49,366 bases of DNA, from positions 1-49,366 of the forward strand of contig NZ_JAAXLJ010000018.1 of assembly GCF_012641075.1 (NCBI RefSeq), written 5' to 3'. The position numbers were made by a program, and so were the translations under genes. This DNA is from Secundilactobacillus angelensis. Lineage in GTDB: Bacteria; Bacillota; Bacilli; Lactobacillales; Lactobacillaceae. Below, in pieces: positions 34,458 to 43,708 of the stretch (within the stretch, counting starts at the first letter, position 1; every line of letters begins with the position of its first letter). The notes under the pieces are model-generated. The model ran no database searches and had not been told where the DNA came from. It saw only the letters and a list, made by a program, of their open reading frames with translations.

Positions 34458-34911
34458 CTTTTATAATATCATGTAACTTATAGAAAGTAACTAAAAAAGG
34501 ACTAAAATTATTGGAATTTCTTTCCAGCTTTATACAACAGCGATGTAAAGTTGAATTTTGCTGATATATAGTAGGCGAGCGGCATCAAGAAAACGATGAT
34601 CTGGTGCCAAGCGGCCCGGTATTATCTATTGACATCATCAGGCTATGATTACTCGGCAAATAAGCAACAATATCGTTTAAATTCGCCGTCATTCATCTAA
34701 CTAATCTCAACCATTATTAATGACAACAGTTTGAAAATACATTGAAATTGGCATCATGAGGGATGTAAAGATAAAGATTTTACATCTCAAAATATTGTTG
34801 ACAAATTGAAGCAATTTTGATGGTTATTTCTTAAAAGGTATGGTAAATTTAGCTTGTAATTTGTTCCTAATGTGTTGATAACTTGGACTCCTGAGGGGAG
34901 GATATTCAACT
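34458..34911. other. intergenic region between two divergent surface protein genes
   Basis: No gene is supported in this 454-base AT-rich region. On the plus strand TTGACA (34798-34803) lacks a good -10 at the right distance; TTGATG (34817-34822) with TATGGT (34839-34844) is the better candidate for surface protein 3. A minus-strand TATTAT near 34470 may be the -10 for surface protein 2. Confidence 0.4.
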
Positions 34912-37900
34912 ATGACAGAGAAGGCGAAAAAGGCAGCACAAAAGCTGCAGTGGGATGAACGGGAAATTAAGGTGCGAAGAAAACTCTATAAATCCGGCAA
35001 AATCTGGCTGGCAGCTAGTTTAGCTTCTGCAGTATTGGGAGCAACGATGATTGGCAGTGAATTGTCAGCGAATGCCGACACTGCTGAACCAGTCAGTCAT
35101 ACGCAAACCCAAGCAGATTCAGAGATTCAAGGTAAAACGGTGACGCTAGGGACTTCAACGAATGAGGATCAAACGACAGGTGCGCCGTTAAAATCTCAGG
35201 CAGAAACTGCACCACAGTCTGAACAATCGAGTACTGTTAATGCCGTGAATTCTGACAAAAGTGGTCAGGTTCAAAACACCGACACTGACTCTACAGGAGG
35301 TACTGTTGGTACAAACATTGGGGTGACAAAAGCTGACAGCTCCGCAACCACGGATTCAATTAATTTGGGGAATGCGGATGCCGAAACCATAAGCAATGCA
35401 AAAGAAACGGCTTCGAAAATCTATCAGCAAACTGGTAAAGCGCAACAAATTACGGCAGTTGCTGCCGAAGCGACTGGAACGATTGGAACCAGCCCATATC
35501 AACTTAGTGATGATGGTGCCCTGACTATCCAGGCTGGGGAGCTTACTCAGGGCGTCTATACCATTGGTTCAGATAACGTTAATTCCATTCAGACCATCAG
35601 TGTTGGCGATGACGTTATCGCAAAATTGGATGGGGCATATGGTGCACTCTTTGGTAATCTGCCGAATGTCACTGCCATTGATGTTCATAACTTAGATATT
35701 AGTGGTGCAACCGGTTTTGGCGGCTGGTTTACAAATAATACTAAATTACAGCAGATTAACGTTACGGGCTGGGACACTAGTCATTCAACTGTGTTTGCCA
35801 ACATGTTTTTTAATAATCAAGCTTTGAACGGTGTTGATCTGAGCAGTTTTGATACCAGTAACGCGGTTGATATGCATAGCATGTTTCAAAGTTCGGGCAT
35901 TCGAACAATTGATCTGAGCAAATTTGATATGTCTAAGGCGACCAATATTACCGATATGCTGCAAGGTACCACCAACCTTTGGCAAATTAAACTGGGACCA
36001 AAAGTTAATTTAACGGGTACTGGGTTGGTGGATGCACCAGCTGCGGGTACCAAAATAGTTGACGGTGACAACACTTATACCACGGCAGCCCCACTCTGGC
36101 AGGCAGTTGGTGGCGGGACCGTCAATGCGCCTGAAGGTGAACGGCTATCTGCCGCTGATTTGATTAAAAAGTATAATGGCGACGGTACGGCACCGACAGA
36201 GACGTATGTCTGGGCACAAGATTTAAACAATACCATCAATCTGATTGATGCCACCAATGGACAAAAGCTTGACACCACCACGGTGAGTGGCGAGTATGGT
36301 GCGTCACTTGATCTTAGCACGTCACTGCCGGTTGGCTATCACTACGCAACGGGTTCTGAACTAGGTACGTACACTCAGCCAGTGGCACCGACGATTGGTA
36401 AAAATGATGCCGCAATTGATGTTTACGTTGTTGTTGATCCAAAGATTACGGTTAACTTCGTTGATGACGATGCGCAGGATACAGTTGTTCAAACCGCAGA
36501 GCAGAGTGGTCAATTAGGCACGGTAAGCGATTATGATTCGGCAACGGATCTCGCCGCACTGGAGCAAAAGGGCTATGAATATGTGAGTGATGATCTGCCT
36601 GATGGAGGACTGAGCTTTAACGCACAAACAGCCTCGTACACGGTTCATGTGAAACATAAACTCACTACGGTAAAAGGGACGGATTCAACAGCCACAGCCA
36701 ATCAGCAAAAGGCAATTTCAGTCATTATCGATGAATCAACTATTGGGACACCACTTACACCTGAGCAAGTCAAACCAGAAGGCGACACAACGCAAACATT
36801 GATATATGTCCGTGATGTGGTGATTGATGAGGCTAAAAAGGCGGCTGGAGCACCGGCCAGCGAATACACGAGTTATGGAAATTGGTACACAAACCAAAAA
36901 CTGACACCGGTGGTTTCAGCAGAAGTTGAAGGCTATTCGCCATTGGCCTTCGTTGTTGATTTAGAGACACAGTGGGATGAAACTCGGACAATTAATCAAA
37001 TTCTAGCTGATTTTGCTGCTCAGTCTCCTGGTAGTGCCACGGTGACGCTGCATAATTCCTACCGAATCAATCAATATCCAATTGCGATTCAATACGTTGA
37101 TCAGACGACGGGTCAAACGGTTGGCACGGTTGAAAAACTCCGTGGTGACTATGGCACACAGTTGGTCTACCCAGCAATTGCACCTAGTGGTTATGTCTTG
37201 GTTCCCGGACAAGACGAAATTGTGAATAATAAAGTGACGATCACGTTTGGTCCAGATGTCACAGCATTGACAATTAAGGTGACACCGGAGATCACGAATC
37301 AATTGGCCACGGTGACTTATCAAACCGAATCGGGTACCACGGTTGCTCTCGAAACGTTTAACGGCGATTCCGGCAGTGAAATTGCCTTTGATACAAGTGA
37401 TTATGTGGCGCAAAATTTGAGTGCGTATGAGATTAAGACAGATGCGACCACAGCAGGGGCAACTTACGATAAACTATCTGATTCCGTTCAGAATTTTAAG
37501 GTCGTAGTTGCCTTGAAACCAATTTCGACTTTGATAACACCTACTGGCATTGACGGGCAGCCAATCGAAGGTGCAACGGCTGTTGCGATTACCGGTCAGC
37601 CTGGTGCTGATATAACAACAATTCCTGATGTTGATGGTTACACGGCCATACCAGATCAAACGTTGCGATTCCCACAAATCAACAACGACGTCACCAAAGT
37701 GTATTACGTTGCCAATAATCTGTTCGCTAACGTGCAGTTTGTTGATGAGAATGGCAGCCAACTGGCCAATCTTTCGGTGAGTGGCATTAAGAATGGGTTG
37801 CTGGATCACGCTAACGTCGCAACGGTAACACAACAGATTCTCAAACAAGGGTATAACTTGATTAGTGACGGTACGGTCGGTGGCAGTTTTGACGGCACCA

Positions 37901-38664
37901 CCGATCAGATATTCACCGTTAAGCTTGCCAAATTGGCTGATGTGCAGACCACACAAACTGCGACAATCAAGTTTGTGAGTGACGAACCTAATAACTTTGG
38001 GACACTCATTATGACAGGTGACAGCGGGTCGGGCATTGATCACCATAATATTGCGACGGTCATTCAACAAATTCTGAACCAAGGCTTTAATCTGGCACAT
38101 GATGGTAGCGTGGGTGCGCTATTTGATAGCGATCCAAATGAGAATCAGATGTTTACTGTTTCATTTGATAAAATCGCAGATAAACCGCAGACAGACACTT
38201 CAACACCTGGACAGCCCATTGGTGGGGGCGGTACAACCCCTGAGGGACCAAATGGTGGTATCGACAATCCTGGAGGCCCTGGTGAAGGTAGTGTGACACC
38301 GCCAACAGGACCAATTGGCAGCGAGACTAATATCCCAGAAGGACCAAATACCAGCAATCCAACGCCGCCAACGACGACGCCAAGCAATCCGGTGGGTGAC
38401 ACCGTACCAACCATGAACAATAATGATACTGAGGGCGATTCAACGACCTCGAGTAACGACGCGTCTGTTACCAGTCAGAAAGTGACCGTTCCTAAAGCAC
38501 AAGTAAACAGCGATGGGCAGTCGGAGAAACAGGGACTGGAAAATCAGCATGTCACTCTGCCGCAAACGGATGAAAATAGCAGGTCTGATGCGGTCATGGG
38601 GATCGGTTTGCTAACGATGGTAATGGGGCTGGTTGGCATTAAATTAAAGCGTAAAAATGAGTAA
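34912..38664 (+). CDS. sortase-anchored surface protein 3 (BspA-like repeats, LPQTD)
   Basis: The 1250-residue protein has a long N-terminal extension to a KxYKxGKxW signal (KLYKSGKIW, 24-32; cleavage near SANA, 55) and a low-complexity Ser/Thr/Gln region to about 200. BspA/DUF285-type leucine-rich repeats follow (about 245-365: WDTSHSTVFANMF, LSSFDTSNAVDMHSMF, LSKFDMSKATNITDML). A run of MucBP-like beta domains (about 435-1090) and a Pro/Gly-rich linker come next. LPQTD (about 1216), a helix and KLKRKNE end the protein. GGGGAGG precedes the ATG. The sorting motif has Asp where Gly is usual. Probable adhesin. Confidence 0.9.
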   Translation: MTEKAKKAAQKLQWDEREIKVRRKLYKSGKIWLAASLASAVLGATMIGSELSANADTAEPVSHTQTQADSEIQGKTVTLGTSTNEDQTTGAPLKSQAETAPQSEQSSTVNAVNSDKSGQVQNTDTDSTGGTVGTNIGVTKADSSATTDSINLGNADAETISNAKETASKIYQQTGKAQQITAVAAEATGTIGTSPYQLSDDGALTIQAGELTQGVYTIGSDNVNSIQTISVGDDVIAKLDGAYGALFGNLPNVTAIDVHNLDISGATGFGGWFTNNTKLQQINVTGWDTSHSTVFANMFFNNQALNGVDLSSFDTSNAVDMHSMFQSSGIRTIDLSKFDMSKATNITDMLQGTTNLWQIKLGPKVNLTGTGLVDAPAAGTKIVDGDNTYTTAAPLWQAVGGGTVNAPEGERLSAADLIKKYNGDGTAPTETYVWAQDLNNTINLIDATNGQKLDTTTVSGEYGASLDLSTSLPVGYHYATGSELGTYTQPVAPTIGKNDAAIDVYVVVDPKITVNFVDDDAQDTVVQTAEQSGQLGTVSDYDSATDLAALEQKGYEYVSDDLPDGGLSFNAQTASYTVHVKHKLTTVKGTDSTATANQQKAISVIIDESTIGTPLTPEQVKPEGDTTQTLIYVRDVVIDEAKKAAGAPASEYTSYGNWYTNQKLTPVVSAEVEGYSPLAFVVDLETQWDETRTINQILADFAAQSPGSATVTLHNSYRINQYPIAIQYVDQTTGQTVGTVEKLRGDYGTQLVYPAIAPSGYVLVPGQDEIVNNKVTITFGPDVTALTIKVTPEITNQLATVTYQTESGTTVALETFNGDSGSEIAFDTSDYVAQNLSAYEIKTDATTAGATYDKLSDSVQNFKVVVALKPISTLITPTGIDGQPIEGATAVAITGQPGADITTIPDVDGYTAIPDQTLRFPQINNDVTKVYYVANNLFANVQFVDENGSQLANLSVSGIKNGLLDHANVATVTQQILKQGYNLISDGTVGGSFDGTTDQIFTVKLAKLADVQTTQTATIKFVSDEPNNFGTLIMTGDSGSGIDHHNIATVIQQILNQGFNLAHDGSVGALFDSDPNENQMFTVSFDKIADKPQTDTSTPGQPIGGGGTTPEGPNGGIDNPGGPGEGSVTPPTGPIGSETNIPEGPNTSNPTPPTTTPSNPVGDTVPTMNNNDTEGDSTTSSNDASVTSQKVTVPKAQVNSDGQSEKQGLENQHVTLPQTDENSRSDAVMGIGLLTMVMGLVGIKLKRKNE

Positions 38665-38754
38665 ACAGGCTGTAATTTCAAAGTACTTTTGACTTAAAAG
38701 AGTTGTACCATCGCCAATTAGTGGTATATTAATATTGATAGTAATTTATCAAGC

Positions 38755-38794
38755 AGTAAGTGGCTGTGGTCTTTCGGGATCACAGCCATTTACT
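38755..38794 (+). terminator. terminator-like hairpin after surface protein 3
   Basis: AGTAAGTGGCTGTGGTC (38755-38771) pairs with GATCACAGCCATTTACT (38778-38794) with two wobbles; the T run is weak. Confidence 0.6.
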
Positions 38795-38872
38795 ATTTAA
38801 TGAAGTCTTTTGATTGAAATCAGCTATGAGATCGTCAATAATGAGGTTATCAAAACGAAAAGAGGTCACATC

Positions 38873-39160
38873 ATGAAAGTCATTAACGTTGAGTTAGCAG
38901 TTAAACCGGGGCAGCAGGCAGCTTACGAAGCCTTTATCGACAAGTTGGTTCAAGGTTCACGCCATGAAGCTGGCAACGTCAGCTACGATCACTTTAAGAA
39001 ACTTGGCAGCGATACGGATTATGAAATTATCGAGCATTGGCAGGATGCGGATGCGGTTGCTTTTCACAATGATACACCACACTTTCAGGCGTTTTTGAGT
39101 GGCGTTGGTGATTTTCTGACGGCTGACCCAGTTATTATCCGGATGGATTATAATGAATGA
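38873..39160 (+). CDS. antibiotic biosynthesis monooxygenase (ABM/YgiN-like) domain protein
   Basis: The 95-residue single-domain dimeric alpha-beta barrel protein has MKVINVELAVKPGQQAAYEAFID, GNVSYDHFKKLGSDTDYEIIEHW and the HNDTPHFQAFLSGV stretch, typical of small quinol-oxidising or putative monooxygenase members. The biological substrate is unknown. AGAGGTCAC precedes the ATG at 38873; the upstream ATG at 38810 overlaps a region with no domain match. Single gene with its own terminator. Confidence 0.85.
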   Translation: MKVINVELAVKPGQQAAYEAFIDKLVQGSRHEAGNVSYDHFKKLGSDTDYEIIEHWQDADAVAFHNDTPHFQAFLSGVGDFLTADPVIIRMDYNE

Positions 39161-39171
39161 TTGAAATGAGC

Positions 39172-39206
39172 ATGACTCCAATCGAAAGTGATTGGGGTCA
39201 TTTTTT
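39172..39206 (+). terminator. Rho-independent terminator
   Basis: ATGACTCCAATC (39172-39183) and GATTGGGGTCAT (39190-39201) with a T6 run. Confidence 0.9.
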
Positions 39207-39214
39207 ATCTGTTC

Positions 39215-39294
39215 CTATTTAGAAAATAATCTAAATAGTTTAACACTTATGTACAATACTGTGATATAATCTATTTAGAAAACAATCAAAATAG
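39215..39294 (+). promoter_or_regulatory. sdpRI promoter flanked by twin operators
   Basis: Operator 1 is CTATTTAGA-N6-TCTAAATAG (39215-39238, perfect). Operator 2 is CTATTTAGA-N6-TCAAAATAG (39271-39294, one mismatch). Between them lie TTAACA (39240-39245) and TGATATAAT (39262-39270, extended -10). The placement fits autorepression by the ArsR-type protein. Confidence 0.8.
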
Positions 39295-39309
39295 ATTGGA
39301 GTGATGCGC

Positions 39310-39591
39310 ATGGCAATGAGTGACACGCTAAAGGCAATTTCAGATCCGGTACGCCGACAAATTTTGGAATTGTTGAAGACGAAGCCGTATGCGGCAGGTG
39401 AAATTGCGGCTCATTTTGATTTAAAGCAGGCCACGGTTTCCTACCATTTAAAGTTACTTAAACAGGCAGGGTTGATTACGGAACGAAAAGAGAAAAACTA
39501 TATCTACTACGACTTGAACGCTAGTGTTTTCGAAGATGTGCTGACGTGGATCTACAGCTTAGGCAAAGGGGGTAACGACGATGAAAGGTAA
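39310..39591 (+). CDS. sdpR: ArsR/SdpR-family autorepressor
   Basis: The 93-residue winged HTH protein (SDTLKAISDPVRRQILELLKTKPYAAGEIAAHFDLKQATVSYHLKLLKQAGLI) has no metal-binding Cys pair, which fits the SdpR group and not metal-sensing ArsR. In Bacillus subtilis SdpR represses sdpRI until SdpI senses the SdpC toxin. The downstream gene is an SdpI-family protein, overlapping by 11 bases. Several starts are possible (GTG 39301 to ATG 39310); I use 39310 given GGAG at 39297-39300. Confidence 0.85.
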   Translation: MAMSDTLKAISDPVRRQILELLKTKPYAAGEIAAHFDLKQATVSYHLKLLKQAGLITERKEKNYIYYDLNASVFEDVLTWIYSLGKGGNDDER

Positions 39592-40201
39592 ATGGAAGAC
39601 GTTATTAGTGACGAGTTTGGTGATTCTGGCACCAATTATATACGGTGTGAGTGTCTACAATCGGCTACCAGCCAGAATGGTGACGCACTGGGGATTCAAT
39701 AATCAGCCTAACGGATGGATGGTAAAACCATTGTTGGTCTTTGGGTTGCCTTGTTTAATGCTGCTGATTCATTTGGTGGCGGTGGGTGCAACATACTACG
39801 CTGGTGCAAAGGGGCGGCCGGCACCACGGATGGAGCGGGTCGTTGCTTGGATTTTCCCCGTCATTACAATCGTTGCGTACACGATCACGATCCGGTATGG
39901 ATTAGGAGAGGCTGTTGACATTCGTTTGTGGACGGTGATCATGGTGGCCGCTATTCTGATTTTTATTGGCAATTATCTGCCGACAGTTCCACCCGAAAGT
40001 GTGAACAAGAGTGGTTTTCATTTGAGTAAGTCCAGTTCCCAGAGCGACTTACGGTCAATCGGGTACTGTCTGGTGCTGTTTGGCGTTTTGACGCTGTTAA
40101 GCCTGTTTTTCCCAGCAATTTTGACGGTGATTGTGTTGGTTCTCTTCATTATTAGTCTGTTAGGTTTGATGCTGGTTAGTTATCGTAAATCTGCCAAGTA
40201 A
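39581..40201 (+). CDS. sdpI: SdpI-family immunity/signalling membrane protein
   Basis: The 206-residue protein has an N-terminal helix followed by the DUF1648 signature (YNRLPARMVTHWGFNNQPNGW) and five further hydrophobic helices; the C-terminal SdpI domain ends in LMLVSYRKSAK. In B. subtilis SdpI gives immunity to the SdpC killing factor and sequesters SdpR. No sdpABC toxin operon is present in this window, so the pair is a stand-alone sensor/immunity unit here. Translationally coupled to sdpR. Confidence 0.85.
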   Translation: MKGKWKTLLVTSLVILAPIIYGVSVYNRLPARMVTHWGFNNQPNGWMVKPLLVFGLPCLMLLIHLVAVGATYYAGAKGRPAPRMERVVAWIFPVITIVAYTITIRYGLGEAVDIRLWTVIMVAAILIFIGNYLPTVPPESVNKSGFHLSKSSSQSDLRSIGYCLVLFGVLTLLSLFFPAILTVIVLVLFIISLLGLMLVSYRKSAK

Positions 40202-40225
40202 TGATTGAAATACATTTTCACACCA

Positions 40226-40266
40226 AAAAGCAGCTCGTCTTAGGGATAGGGAGGCGGGCTACTTTT
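40226..40266 (+). terminator. terminator of sdpRI
   Basis: AAAAGCAGCTCGTCT (40226-40240) pairs with AGGCGGGCTACTTTT (40252-40266) with one mismatch and two wobbles. The following 40267-40543 shows no gene. Confidence 0.7.
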
Positions 40267-40543
40267 ATATCGTCTCAGCGAGAATGCTGAAAGATCACGA
40301 TTCAGTCAATGCTCCAAACTGGGACAGTAGCTTGGAAACGTCAACTAGCCAATCTGTGCTAGAAACAGTTTAACGTTAGAGGTCACTGCTGGGGGGAGTA
40401 ACACAGATTAGCGAGAATGATTAGAGAAGCAGCAGGCAAGAGCTGTCTCTAAGTAACCAATCCGCTGAATTGATTACGCTTGCATTTTATCAACTTTTAA
40501 TTCGAACTACAAATAAAAGCACTTGAATTTATCAAGCAAATTT

Positions 40544-40572
40544 TTGGACTTCTCTTGAAAACAAAGTACAAT
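40544..40572 (+). promoter_or_regulatory. promoter of the matrixin-like gene
   Basis: TTGGAC (40544-40549), 17-base spacer, TACAAT (40567-40572). Confidence 0.65.
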
Positions 40573-40641
40573 ATGATTTGCCAGAGATATACAGTGATGT
40601 ACTCAAAACTATCTGGCAACTTCAGAGAGAAAGTGAAAATT

Positions 40642-41329
40642 ATGCTTAAAAAAATATTTATCACAATCGTTGTGTTGATGCTGTCAGTATTGAGTTTTAG
40701 CAGGGTTGCCCTCGGGGCGTCTCCCTGTCGTCAATCCATGGCGGTTTGAAACTAATCAAGCTACGGTACAAATCAAAGTTGGCACGTATTATTCACAAGT
40801 GTGGACTCGGGCAATCAATGCTTGGAATTCAAAAAAGGTTTTCACGTTTAAGATTGTAAAGGGACCTGCTCAAATTACGATCTTACCAGCTCAAAGCAAT
40901 GAGGCGTCACTCATCAAACAGAACTTTGTGGGCGTGGCGTACGTTAATCACGATAATACAAAACGCATTACTAGCGTTCAACTGCATTTGGTCAATTCCT
41001 TGCTAAAGAGCAATGGTTATACGACCAGCCAGCGGGTGAATGTAGCTGAGCACGAATTGGGTCATGCAATGGGCCTGGCTCACAATCCCAGCAAACAAAG
41101 CGTGATGTATAAAACCACGCGGTATGTGAGCATTCAGCCGATTGATGTCAAGAACGCTAAAGACCTGTATAGTATTCCAGCAAGTCAGTACTTCATTAAC
41201 TTACCAGCAACGACTTCAACCACAGCCAACAAAGACGTGATTGCTAATGGTGCAGGTGATCGGCTGTTTAAATCACCGTTTGAAACACGATCAGTTCAGG
41301 CATTGGTCGACCCAAGCACCATTTACTAA
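40642..41329 (+). pseudogene. secreted matrixin-like zinc metalloprotease, frameshifted
   Basis: The first part (from ATG 40642) encodes a signal peptide, MLKKIFITIVVLMLSVLSF...VALGA, then stops at 40749 in its frame. The next frame encodes the mature protease: PWRFETNQATVQIKVG, then the metzincin zinc motif AEHELGHAMGLAH (three His and the catalytic Glu) and a downstream Met-turn candidate SVMY. Removing one C from the CCC at 40723-40725 joins them as VALGA-SPVVNPWRFE, with an ideal signal-peptidase site. It is therefore either a single-base disruption or a sequencing error. A downstream in-frame start would give a protein without a signal. Confidence 0.8.
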
Positions 41330-41368
41330 ATAGCGGTGACGAAATTGCGACTGGTAAGTTGCAGTTCA

Positions 41369-41396
41369 AGGGACTCGATAGGCGAGTCCTTTTTTT
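41369..41396 (+). terminator. Rho-independent terminator
   Basis: GGACTCG (41371-41377) and CGAGTCC (41383-41389) followed by seven T. Confidence 0.9.
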
Positions 41397-41469
41397 GTGT
41401 CTGTGACTGTCAGCATCCAGTCTCAAAATGCTATACTAAAAATACAAATTATGCGAAGGAGGAGTGAAT

Positions 41470-41715
41470 TTGGCTCAAAAAACATTAGCAGACTTCGAAA
41501 AAGACATTCCGGCAGTGGCCGAATTATTGGCAGAAACACCAAAAATGCAACAATTCTTTAACGATCTAACGCCCGGTTATCAAAGAGAGTGGGCACGGTT
41601 TATTTTCGGTGCTAAAGCTGAAGCGACGAAGAACCGGCATATTGAAGTGATGAAGACAGTTTTTAAAGCGGGTTATAAGTCTAAACGAGCATACGATTCA
41701 CGCTCAAAAGAATAG
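41470..41715 (+). CDS. YdeI/OmpD-associated-family protein
   Basis: The 81-residue protein is the C-terminal YdeI-type module (LTPGYQREWARFIFGAKAEATKNRHIEVM), a short form of a family found in many Firmicutes, with no assigned activity; related longer proteins are linked to bacteriocin or antimicrobial-peptide tolerance. The GTG at 41464 is too close to AGGAGG; the TTG at 41470 (LAQKTL) has correct spacing. Single gene with its own terminator. Confidence 0.75.
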   Translation: MAQKTLADFEKDIPAVAELLAETPKMQQFFNDLTPGYQREWARFIFGAKAEATKNRHIEVMKTVFKAGYKSKRAYDSRSKE

Positions 41716-41722
41716 GTTGACG

Positions 41723-41754
41723 ACGAACTTCGGTGTAATCGGAGTTCGTTTTTT
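41723..41754 (+). terminator. Rho-independent terminator
   Basis: ACGAACTTCGG and CGGAGTTCGT stem followed by six T. Confidence 0.85.
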
Positions 41755-41755
41755 A

Positions 41756-41806
41756 TTGCTTTTCTATAAAGGTGAGTATATACTCACTAGTGAGTAATCA
41801 ATCACT
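41756..41806 (+). promoter_or_regulatory. promoter and operators of the ABC exporter/TetR operon
   Basis: TTGCTT (41756-41761), 17-base spacer, TATACT (41779-41784). The perfect palindrome GTGAGTATATACTCAC (41772-41787) covers the -10. A second, weaker AGTGA-N8-TCACT site is at 41789-41806. Probable binding sites of the TetR protein at 43709. Confidence 0.75.
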
Positions 41807-41828
41807 TACCGTGAATGGAGGATTCAAA

Positions 41829-42554
41829 ATGACGGAAGCAATTATTGATTTAAAACACTTAGTCAAAAAATTTGGCAAGCAAACGGTTTTAAAAGACGTC
41901 AATTTAACGGTGTTACCTAAGCAAATCGTTGGCTTGATTGGACCTTCTGGTGCAGGTAAATCCACTGTTATCAAAACGGCATTAGGAATGGAAGTAGCCG
42001 ATGGCGGCAGTGCCACAATTTTCGGTCAGGTTATGCCTAACCGAGAACTGTTGTCGCGGATTGGCTATATGGCACAGACTGATGCCCTTTATGATTCGCT
42101 ATCAGGGCGGGAAAATCTTAAGTTTTTTGCGCAAATGAAAGGGATCAAGAATACTGAAATTGCCTCCTCCATTGACCATGTGTCAAGAGTGGTTGACTTG
42201 CAAGACGATTTGGATAAGCGAGTCAGTGGCTATTCTGGCGGTATGATGCGGCGTTTATCGCTGTCAATTGCGCTGCTAGGCAGTCCTGAACTCTTAGTGT
42301 TAGACGAGCCCACCGTGGGTATTGATCCAGCGTTACGTCGACAAATTTGGCAAGAGCTTGGCCGAATCCGTGACGAAGGTCGGAGTATCCTAATCACCAC
42401 TCATGTGATGGATGAAGCAGAGTTAACGGATCAGGTCGCGTTATTACTGGGTGGGAAAGTGATTGCTTTCGATGAACCGGTGGTACTTAAAGCCCAATAC
42501 CAAGTGAATTCAATTGAAGATGTATTCTTAAAGGCAGAAGGTGAACTACAATGA
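41829..42554 (+). CDS. ABC-2 exporter ATPase
   Basis: The 241-residue ATPase has Walker A GPSGAGKST (about 37-45), Q-loop YMAQTDALY, signature YSGGMMRRLSLSIAL, Walker B LLVLDEPTVGID and switch His in ITTHVMDEA: the drug/antimicrobial exporter class (CcmA/DrrA-like). GGAGG precedes the ATG at 41829. It is the first gene of a three-gene operon with the permease, whose ATG overlaps its stop (ATGA), and the TetR repressor. Confidence 0.9.
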   Translation: MTEAIIDLKHLVKKFGKQTVLKDVNLTVLPKQIVGLIGPSGAGKSTVIKTALGMEVADGGSATIFGQVMPNRELLSRIGYMAQTDALYDSLSGRENLKFFAQMKGIKNTEIASSIDHVSRVVDLQDDLDKRVSGYSGGMMRRLSLSIALLGSPELLVLDEPTVGIDPALRRQIWQELGRIRDEGRSILITTHVMDEAELTDQVALLLGGKVIAFDEPVVLKAQYQVNSIEDVFLKAEGELQ

Positions 42555-43696
42555 GAACATTTGCGATTACGAAACGCGTCTTAACTGAAATGATTCGTGA
42601 TAAGCGATCATTAGCCTTGATGTTTCTGGCACCAATCTTAGTTTTATGGTTGATGAGTGTGATTTTTACTGCGAATTCAACGACTAATGTTGAGGTAGGG
42701 ACAGTAGGTGTCACTTCTAGCGTTTCTAATAATTTAGATCAAATTAAACACGTTGCGGTCCATCACTACACAAGTCAAGCCGATGCCAAAAAAGCGATGA
42801 AGGCAGACAAAATCGATGCCGTTATTCATCAAAAAGGCAATGACTATAGCCTAACCTATGCCAACACTGACTCCAGTAAAACAGCAGCGGTAAAAATGGC
42901 TTTTAAATCAGCTTTAACACAAACAAATGTTAATCAAATGAAGAACCAATTGGGCGCTGCACAGACCACCATCAAGAAACTACAAGCAACATTGCCGGTA
43001 CCGGTTCAAAAGCAACTACGAAGCCAAATGCCGACACAGAAGAAGGCGGCTACCCCGCAAATCACTAATCACTATGTTTATGGTGACTCAAGCACGGGCT
43101 TTTTTGATAAAATGCTACCGATTCTAATGGGTTTCTTCGTATTCTTCTTTGTATTCCTGATTTCTGGAATGGCGCTCCTAAAGGAACGAACCAGTGGGAC
43201 ACTATCGCGGTTGTTAGCAACACCAGTCAGACGTTCAGAAATCGTCTTTGGGTATATGGCCAGCTATGGTATTTTAGCAATCTTCCAAACGATTCTGATT
43301 GTTATGGCGACAATTTGGTTGTTGGGAGTTGAAGTGGTGGGCAACGTTCTCAGCATCATTGTAATCAATTTGATTTTAGCGCTGGTTGCTCTGGCATTTG
43401 GCATTCTAATCTCAACCTTTGCGAATTCTGAATTCCAAATGATGCAATTCATCCCGGTTTTAATCATCCCGCAAATCTTTTTCTCTGGGATCATTCCGAT
43501 GGATTCCATGGCCAGTTGGATTCAAGATATTTCTTACATCATTCCGATTAAGTATTCCGGTGACGCGGTATCTGGCATCATGATGCAGGGTAAGGGCCTG
43601 TTCTCGTTTGGCCTTGACATTGGTGTGTTGCTTATCTTCTTGGTTGTGCTAACCATTTTAAATGTACGTGGTCTCAGACGCTATCGTAAAGTTTAG
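42551..43696 (+). CDS. ABC-2 type permease (YhgE/drug exporter-like)
   Basis: The 381-residue protein has one N-terminal helix (about 20-40), a large extracytoplasmic domain (about 45-190) and five C-terminal helices (about 200-370) with the ABC-2 signature near LLKERTSGTLSRLLATPVRRSEIVFGYM. It forms the membrane channel for the preceding ATPase. Substrate unknown; a hydrophobic toxin or drug is likely given the TetR control. Confidence 0.88.
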   Translation: MRTFAITKRVLTEMIRDKRSLALMFLAPILVLWLMSVIFTANSTTNVEVGTVGVTSSVSNNLDQIKHVAVHHYTSQADAKKAMKADKIDAVIHQKGNDYSLTYANTDSSKTAAVKMAFKSALTQTNVNQMKNQLGAAQTTIKKLQATLPVPVQKQLRSQMPTQKKAATPQITNHYVYGDSSTGFFDKMLPILMGFFVFFFVFLISGMALLKERTSGTLSRLLATPVRRSEIVFGYMASYGILAIFQTILIVMATIWLLGVEVVGNVLSIIVINLILALVALAFGILISTFANSEFQMMQFIPVLIIPQIFFSGIIPMDSMASWIQDISYIIPIKYSGDAVSGIMMQGKGLFSFGLDIGVLLIFLVVLTILNVRGLRRYRKV

Positions 43697-43708
43697 GAGG
43701 GAAGCGGC

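Noticed and set aside
37474-38100. 208-codon open frame opposite surface protein 3
   Set aside because: Shadow of repetitive beta-domain coding sequence; no start signal and no recognisable fold.
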